From Methanomassiliicoccaceae archaeon (GTDB lineage Archaea > Thermoplasmatota > Thermoplasmata > Methanomassiliicoccales > Methanomethylophilaceae): a stretch of DNA of 5,438 bases. The stretch spans positions 1 through 5,438 of the forward strand of contig JAIRJQ010000101.1 in the NCBI GenBank assembly GCA_031260545.1. The letters run 5' to 3'. Of this stretch, positions 1 through 5,438 are shown in pieces. A program made the position numbers and the translations under genes. The notes below the pieces were generated by a model. That model saw only the letters and a program-made list of their open reading frames with translations. It was not told the origin of the DNA and ran no database searches. Positions within the stretch are counted from its first letter, which is position 1. Each line of letters begins with the position of its first letter.

Positions 1-43
1 GATTCGAACCCTTACGATCGGTTCATGTACCCGACCGCCTGCC
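1..43 (-). tRNA. Possible partial or degenerate tRNA (D-loop to T-loop), cut by the window edge
   Basis: Read on the minus strand, the window ends in GGGTTCGAATC, the hallmark of a tRNA T arm (T-stem 5' strand, TTCGAAT loop, first paired C). Going back from it, the spacing fits a tRNA within one base as far as a D-loop-like TTGGCAGG. There is a four-pair anticodon-like stem (TCGG with CCGA) around a loop containing CAT. Against a normal gene: position 33 would be A rather than the near-universal T, base pair 31-39 would be G-A, and the AT-rich sequence further upstream supplies neither a D-stem partner nor an acceptor strand. The acceptor 3' strand lies outside the window. It could be a tRNA remnant left by an integration event, an intron-containing or otherwise odd tRNA, or chance similarity around one strong motif. 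Confidence 0.3.
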
Positions 44-76
44 AAGATATTAAATATGATAAATTTATACTACAAC

Positions 77-84
77 TATAAATT
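77..84 (+). promoter_or_regulatory. TATA box of the DUF4143 ATPase gene
   Basis: TATAAATT lies about 25-29 bases upstream of the ATG at 106. That is the usual archaeal distance from TATA box to transcription start, so the mRNA would start at or very near the start codon. The box sits in a wider AT-rich stretch (about 46-90) that also contains TATA-like sequence for the opposite strand, so the exact element is an inference. Confidence 0.5.
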
Positions 85-105
85 TGTCTAAACAGGGTGC
101 TAAAG

Positions 106-1365
106 ATGGAATACATCAAAAGAGCTATCGAACCAATACTGCAAAGGAGCGGACGCACATTCAAATCCGTTCTGGTAACGGGGCCCAGACAGGTGGGCAA
201 AAGCACGATACTGAAAGAGACGTTCAAAGGAATACCGCAAATAACATTCGACGATAAACTTCTGCTTAGGAACGCAGTGACGGATCCCGCGCTATTCCTA
301 AGAGATAACCCTCCTCCTGCGATATTCGATGAGGTACAATATGCTCCTCCTTTATTCCCGGAGATCAAGAGGGTATGCGACGGAACTAAAGAATATGGCC
401 GTTATTTCATGACCGGCAGTCAGCAGTACGAGCTCATGGAAAATGTTACCGAGAGTCTATCCGGCAGAGTGGCGATACATGAACTGCAGGGGCTATCGAT
501 GCGCGAGATAAACAGGACGGAGTTCAATAAGCATTTCATTCCGACCGATGAATATCTGGAGGAAAGAAAAAGATCTGTTGTCAGATATGACGATATATGG
601 AAGCACATCCACCGCGGGTCCAATCCAGAACTGCAGGATCCGGAACTGGATTGGAACACCTACTGGTCAAGCTATGTGCGGACGTATCTGGAGCGTGATG
701 TGCGCAAGATCATTAACATAAAAGATGAAATGGCATTCACCGTATTCATGACGGCCATGGCCGCAAGGACCGGTCAACTTTTGAATTATTCAGCGGTTGC
801 CAGCGAGGTCGGGAAAACAGTGGCGACGATAAAGGACTGGACCTCCGTGCTGCAGGCGTCCGGCCTGGTATTTTTGCTGCAACCATACAGTTCATCCGCA
901 TTGACGAGGGCCATAAAAACACCGAAGCTCTATTTCCGCGATACGGGGCTCGTGTGCCATCTCACGCGCTGGCTTACCCCGGAGACAGTGCGGGTAAGCG
1001 CCGTGAACGGCAACATCTTCGAAACGTTCGTTGTAAGTGAGATATTAAAATCGTTCTCTAACGCGGGAATGGATTACAGGTTCAGTGTGTTCTACTATAG
1101 GGGAAGAGATAAAAAACAGATACAAGTGGACGGTGTCAAGGAAGAACGCGAGAAAGAGATAGATCTGATCATACACGAGAACGGCACTCTTTACCCCATA
1201 GAGATAAAGATGAGCGCAAATCCGGATGCGTCAATGGCAAGCACCTTTGATGTACTGGATCTGGACAGTACAAAGAAACGCGGTAAAGGCACGATAATAT
1301 GCCTTTACGACAAACTTACCCATTTGAAAAATGATCTTCTGGCAGTGCCCGTAGAGTACATCTGA
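106..1365 (+). CDS. ATP-binding protein, AAA_14 / DUF4143 family
   Basis: This is a complete 419-residue protein of the AAA_14-DUF4143 type, a family of stand-alone P-loop ATPases common in archaea and anaerobic bacteria with no settled role. In the N-terminal ATPase domain the Walker A motif GPRQVGKS is at residues 26-33, the Walker B motif AIFDEVQ at 72-78, a sensor-like FMTGSQQ at 101-107 and a conserved SGR at 119-121. DUF4143 follows from about residue 185 to 340. Near the C-terminus a PD-(D/E)XK-like signature is visible, with D353 in EIDLII and E366-x-K368 in PIEIK; E306 may belong to the same fold. I chose ATG 106 over the in-frame GTG at 97. The GTG has no upstream ribosome site, whereas ATG 106 sits at the right distance from the TATA box and has GGTG (96-99) six bases before it. 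Length is normal for the family. It is transcribed alone, converging on decayed genes. Proposed roles such as defence, toxin-like activity or mobile-element association are inference. Confidence 0.9.
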   Translation: MEYIKRAIEPILQRSGRTFKSVLVTGPRQVGKSTILKETFKGIPQITFDDKLLLRNAVTDPALFLRDNPPPAIFDEVQYAPPLFPEIKRVCDGTKEYGRYFMTGSQQYELMENVTESLSGRVAIHELQGLSMREINRTEFNKHFIPTDEYLEERKRSVVRYDDIWKHIHRGSNPELQDPELDWNTYWSSYVRTYLERDVRKIINIKDEMAFTVFMTAMAARTGQLLNYSAVASEVGKTVATIKDWTSVLQASGLVFLLQPYSSSALTRAIKTPKLYFRDTGLVCHLTRWLTPETVRVSAVNGNIFETFVVSEILKSFSNAGMDYRFSVFYYRGRDKKQIQVDGVKEEREKEIDLIIHENGTLYPIEIKMSANPDASMASTFDVLDLDSTKKRGKGTIICLYDKLTHLKNDLLAVPVEYI

Positions 1366-1438
1366 ATCGGGGATCAGATAACAAATATCCGCACCAGAAC
1401 GAAATAACTAGCGGGCTTGAATGGACAAGCAACCAACG
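1366..1438. other. Intergenic spacer between converging genes
   Basis: I see no coding sequence here. A weak hairpin is possible, with GCTTG (1415-1419) pairing with CAAGC (1426-1430) over a six-base loop, but no T-run follows directly on the plus strand; the first one is TTTTT at 1452-1456, inside the neighbouring remnant. The spacer would have to hold the 3' end of the ATPase transcript. Confidence 0.35.
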
Positions 1439-1688
1439 TTAGCCAGACAGGTTTTTATCAGACAAGATATTGACACTCGTCTTCTGACGATTATTCACGG
1501 CATCCCATAATATTTTTATGTAGCCGTCGGGATCTTTGAGACCGATGATGTTCAATGATTTGTCGGCATTCTCTTTGGCACCCAATAGAATAACTCTTCC
1601 GTAAGAATTTGCGAGTGAGGAATATGAGGTCCATGGGCTATCCGGCAGTCCGCCCTTACCCTTCATGAAACGGCGGTATTGTTTACAT
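1439..1688 (-). pseudogene. Decayed AlbA_2 (Schlafen-type) DNA-binding domain protein, N-terminal fragment
   Basis: The open stretch 1439-1666 encodes 75 residues that read like the core of an AlbA_2 domain: GLPDSPWTSYSSLANSYG, then RVILLGAKEN, IIGLKDPDG and VNILSDKN. Intact relatives, which are DNA-binding putative transcriptional regulators or ATP-binding proteins, show the pattern LPxSxWETYSAFANTxGGxILLGVxE and run to several hundred residues. The 75-residue piece stops just after LSDKN. At the likely original start, an archaeal ribosome site GGTGAT (1693-1698) precedes an ATG at 1686-1688, but the second codon is TAA. The next codons, T-I-P-P-F-H-E-G, look like a genuine N-terminus in a different frame from the fragment, and the expected EFK segment is missing. 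So there appear to be a nonsense codon, a frame break with small deletion, and loss of the C-terminal part. The first G of the usual GG pair is also replaced (YGRVILL). The ATG at 1664-1666 is unlikely to start a functional protein. Confidence 0.7.
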
Positions 1689-1692
1689 GGAT

Positions 1693-1698
1693 ATCACC
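1693..1698 (-). promoter_or_regulatory. Ribosome binding site of the decayed AlbA_2 gene
   Basis: Read on the minus strand this is GGTGAT, complementary to the 3' end of archaeal 16S rRNA, four bases before the ATG at 1686-1688. It marks the probable original start of the remnant, which is now followed at once by a TAA codon. Confidence 0.5.
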
Positions 1699-1717
1699 GC
1701 CTCAACAATTGTAGAGG

Positions 1718-1876
1718 TCAGCGTTTTTTATTGGCCATAACCTTCAGTTCCTTATCGCGCAGATATTCTTCTCTTGCCAACTTCGCTAACTCTTCCGGAT
1801 CGATCTCTTGCTTATGTGGTCAGTGATCTTCGATTTTTCCAATTCGATTAGCTTTTCAGATATCTATTCGATCCAT
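1718..1876 (-). pseudogene. Decayed small charged protein of unknown function, two frame breaks
   Basis: An ATG at 1876 lies two bases after the copZ stop and opens a frame that reads MDRIDI and then stops. Shifting frame gives ISEKLIELEKSKITDH, and a second shift gives a further open stretch, KQEIDPEELAKLAREEY and then LRDKELKVMANKKR, ending in TGA at 1718-1720. Joined, these make a plausible helical, highly charged protein of about 50 residues. Each segment has coding-like composition, but no single frame supports it. I do not recognise the family. Size and charge resemble small antitoxins or DNA-binding accessory proteins, but that is only a resemblance. It has the same orientation as the AlbA_2 remnant and ends about 30 bases before that gene's ATG, so the two may once have formed a pair. 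Sequencing error could account for the shifts, but decay next door makes real decay more likely. Confidence 0.4.
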
Positions 1877-1878
1877 CT

Positions 1879-2088
1879 TTATGAAATTACATCAAATCCC
1901 TGATCTTCGATCTTGCCCTTGATCTTGTCCAGGCTTGACACGGCCGCATCGTATTCCGCCGTCACCGTTCTCCCTTTGAGATCTACCGTAACGTTAGATA
2001 CTCCGGGCATCGTTCCGACAGCCTTCGTGACTGCGTTCGCACAGTGCCCGCAGCTCATCCCTTCCACTTTGATCACCGATCTTTCCAT
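1879..2088 (-). CDS. copZ: Copper chaperone, heavy-metal-associated (HMA) domain
   Basis: This 69-residue protein is a single HMA domain with the beta-alpha-beta-beta-alpha-beta fold expected of CopZ/Atx1. The metal site GMSCGHC is at residues 10-16, with C13 and C16 as Cu(I) ligands. It is followed by the typical amphipathic helix, the V-x-V-x-L strand (VTVDLKGRTVTAEYD) and the closing DQGFDVIS. There is no signal peptide, so it acts in the cytoplasm, passing Cu(I) to the partner ATPase. The histidine between the two cysteines is common in bacterial-type CopZ. The start codon ATG follows AAAGGAG (2098-2104) with a nine-base spacer, and lies 18 bases after the copA stop. The two genes are therefore almost certainly co-transcribed, with the chaperone second. 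Other cations such as silver or zinc cannot be excluded from sequence alone, but the neighbour is a Cu(I)-type pump. Confidence 0.92.
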   Translation of the reverse strand: MERSVIKVEGMSCGHCANAVTKAVGTMPGVSNVTVDLKGRTVTAEYDAAVSSLDKIKGKIEDQGFDVIS

Positions 2089-2106
2089 TTTGATATTCTC
2101 CTTTGC

Positions 2107-4359
<2,253 letters not shown>

Positions 4360-4370
4360 AAAAAGGCCTC

Positions 4371-4413
4371 ACATCCGATCATTCCGACACTGCCTGCCGC
4401 TTCGGTTGGATGT
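4371..4413 (-). promoter_or_regulatory. Possible hairpin in the copA mRNA leader
   Basis: A perfect six-base complement, ACATCC (4371-4376) and GGATGT (4408-4413), would close a stem around about 31 bases. A small inner hairpin is possible at 4397-4405 (CCG-CTT-CGG). In the transcript the 3' side of the stem ends right beside the GAGG ribosome site of copA, so it might affect translation. It matches no riboswitch class that I recognise, and a stem of this size can occur by chance. Confidence 0.25.
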
Positions 4414-4438
4414 CTGTTCTGCGTGTTACGATCTCTCC

Positions 4439-4462
4439 TTAATATTGAAAGTTATCAATTAA
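4439..4462 (-). promoter_or_regulatory. Imperfect AT-rich inverted repeat near the predicted copA transcription start
   Basis: On the plus strand TTAATATTGA (4439-4448) and TCAATTAA (4455-4462) form a dyad: eight bases match once a two-base insertion in one arm is allowed, with a six-base spacer. It covers the place where the TATA box at 4476-4486 would direct initiation (about 4456). A repressor or activator site is a reasonable inference. The cognate protein is unknown, and AT-rich dyads are fairly common. Confidence 0.3.
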
Positions 4463-4463
4463 T

Positions 4464-4475
4464 GCATATGTATGC
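4464..4475 (-). promoter_or_regulatory. Short palindrome beside the copA TATA box, candidate operator
   Basis: GCATA-TG-TATGC is a perfect 5+2+5 inverted repeat directly downstream of the TATA-like box, with respect to copA transcription. Sites in this position in archaea typically bind repressors that block polymerase or TFB. Together with the neighbouring dyad it gives the copA control region two adjacent symmetric elements. Which regulator binds, and whether copper is the signal, cannot be read from the sequence. Confidence 0.3.
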
Positions 4476-4486
4476 TATTTATTTAT
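4476..4486 (-). promoter_or_regulatory. TATA box of the copA-copZ operon
   Basis: Read on the minus strand this is ATAAATAAATA, the best TATA-like element in the 207-base gap between the RluF gene and copA. Initiation about 25 bases downstream would give a leader of roughly 95 bases ahead of copA. No separate promoter is evident before copZ. Confidence 0.45.
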
Positions 4487-4566
4487 GCCGAGGCACCCTT
4501 CCGGAACGGAGCGGGAATGGTCATTAATGAGATAAATGCCGATCTTTATAACGGCCGGCCGCGAGG

Positions 4567-5283
4567 TCATTCGTTCGAATCTTTGATCATTTCGAAAAGG
4601 GTTTTTCTCTCCTGTTTAGAGACGCTGCGGTATTCCCCTTCCTTCAGATCTCCGAGCTCGATGTTCATTATGCGTATCCTTTTCAGCGATACCACCTCGT
4701 AATTCAGATGCTCGCACATCCTTCTTATCTGGCGGTTCATCCCTTGCGTCAGTATTATGCGGAACTTCTTGCCGCCTGTTCTTTCCAAAAAACATGGTTT
4801 TGTGACCGTGTCCAATATCGGCACTCCGGAACCCATCTTTTCAATGAACGCCTTTGTTATCTGTTTGTGAACGGTTACTATGTATTCCTTCTCATGATCG
4901 TATCGGGAACGCATCATCCTGTTCACAAGATCGCCGTTATTCGTCATAAGTATCAGACCTTCGGAATCTTTGTCCAGACGCCCTATCGGATATATCCGCT
5001 CCCTGTATCCGATGAAATCGACGATGTTATCTTTCTCGTCACTTTCCGTTGTGCAGACGATCCCCTTAGGTTTGTTCACCGCAATAAGTATCGTTCCGGC
5101 ATTGCTGTTCAGCTGTTTGCCGTCAACACGCACATCGTTGTCATCGGAAACGTGCATCCCCACGGAGGCGACAGCGCCGTCGATCGTCACCCGGCCTTCC
5201 TCTATCGCACGGTCCGCCTCGCGTCTTGAGCAAAAACCTGAATCGCTGATGTGTTTGTTGATGCGTACATTCTCCGATGGCAC
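4567..5283 (-). CDS. rluF: 23S rRNA pseudouridine synthase, RsuA/RluF family
   Basis: This 238-residue enzyme isomerises a specific uridine to pseudouridine. E. coli RluF acts on 23S rRNA U2604 and also on U35 of tRNA-Tyr. An S4 RNA-binding domain occupies about residues 6-58 (VRINKHISDSGFCSRREADRAI, then the basic loop). The catalytic domain follows, with NKPKGIV at 70-76, ERDNIVDF-like EKDNIVDF at 83-90, and the active-site aspartate D104 in GRLDKDSEGL. Conserved DHEKEYIVTV is at 129-138, SGVPILDTVTK at 152-162, QGMNRQIRRMCEHLNYEV at 180-197 and RIRIMNIEL at 202-210. These favour RluF over RluB, RluE or RsuA. The start is GTG at 5281-5283; an in-frame stop lies seven codons upstream, and the N-terminus aligns with known RluF lengths. 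No ribosome site is apparent, and an out-of-frame ATG lies eight bases upstream (5289-5291). It runs in the same direction as copA but 207 bases before it, and is probably a separate transcript. The family is chiefly bacterial, so an archaeal copy would suggest transfer. Confidence 0.93.
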   Translation of the reverse strand: MPSENVRINKHISDSGFCSRREADRAIEEGRVTIDGAVASVGMHVSDDNDVRVDGKQLNSNAGTILIAVNKPKGIVCTTESDEKDNIVDFIGYRERIYPIGRLDKDSEGLILMTNNGDLVNRMMRSRYDHEKEYIVTVHKQITKAFIEKMGSGVPILDTVTKPCFLERTGGKKFRIILTQGMNRQIRRMCEHLNYEVVSLKRIRIMNIELGDLKEGEYRSVSKQERKTLFEMIKDSNE

Positions 5284-5438
5284 GGATACATGATGAAAAT
5301 GTTACACTATGAAACTTGCGTATGACCGGTCCCGTATGCATCTGTATGTTCTGTCTGCGTTAGCTTGAAGTTAATTTAACTGTAATATTGCCGTTTTAAA
5401 AAGAACCGCCGACAGTGTGATATCTGACGAAAAATATG
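5284..5438 (-). promoter_or_regulatory. Upstream region of the RluF gene with a 13-base palindrome and AT-rich boxes
   Basis: I see no gene in these 155 bases. AGTTAA-T-TTAACT (5369-5381) is a perfect palindrome around a central T. TTTTAAAA-type sequence (5394-5402) and the palindrome itself are both TATA-like on the minus strand, so the RluF promoter is probably here, giving a leader of some 65-90 bases. Which box is used is unclear. Confidence 0.3.

Noticed and set aside
1415..1430. Hairpin GCTTG/CAAGC as a terminator of the ATPase gene
   Set aside because: The stem has only five pairs and is not followed by a T-run. Archaeal termination does not need such a hairpin.
4381..4440. A ribosome-site-like AAGGAGAG on the minus strand (4433-4440), suggesting a leader peptide before copA
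   Set aside because: No ATG, GTG or TTG follows at a usable distance, and the downstream open stretch is only about 17 codons with no standard start.
4708..5293. Plus-strand open frames of 173 and 107 codons opposite the RluF gene
   Set aside because: They lie antisense to a clear RluF coding sequence, overlap each other, and show no protein family features.

Overview
The window most resembles an archaeal chromosome of roughly balanced base composition. I infer a Thermoplasmata-like, possibly Methanomassiliicoccales, relative, but this is tentative. The grounds are TATA-type AT-rich boxes upstream of genes (77-84 and 4476-4486), GGTG/GGTGAT-type ribosome binding sites, a DUF4143-type AAA ATPase of the sort carried in many copies by such genomes, and an otherwise compact layout. 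No marker gene in the window settles the taxonomy. RluF and CopA would fit equally well in a bacterium.

Layout from left to right. The first ~43 bases, read on the minus strand, resemble the 3' two-thirds of a tRNA cut by the window edge, with no recognisable 5' half. A plus-strand gene follows (106-1365) for a stand-alone AAA_14/DUF4143 ATPase with a C-terminal nuclease-like motif. Between 1366 and 1878 there is no intact gene. This stretch holds two decayed minus-strand remnants: a Schlafen AlbA_2-type fragment, and a ~50-residue charged protein broken by two frameshifts. Next comes a minus-strand copper operon, copA (P1B-1 Cu(I) ATPase, 2107-4359) followed by copZ (copper chaperone, 1879-2088). 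Its ~200-base upstream region holds a TATA-like box, two inverted repeats and a possible leader hairpin. The last gene, also on the minus strand (4567-5283), is a 23S rRNA pseudouridine synthase closely resembling bacterial RluF. The final 155 bases hold only a short palindrome and AT-rich promoter-like sequence.

Functionally, CopZ and CopA form a copper buffering and export pair: the chaperone carries Cu(I) in the cytoplasm and the ATPase pumps it out. RluF belongs to ribosome or tRNA modification and has no evident link to copper. The ATPase, the decayed AlbA_2 gene and the tRNA-like edge together look like an accessory patch with turnover. I did not find a convincing new multi-gene system. 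The most notable items are the tRNA-like fragment, the layered decay of the AlbA_2 gene, and the control region of the copper operon.
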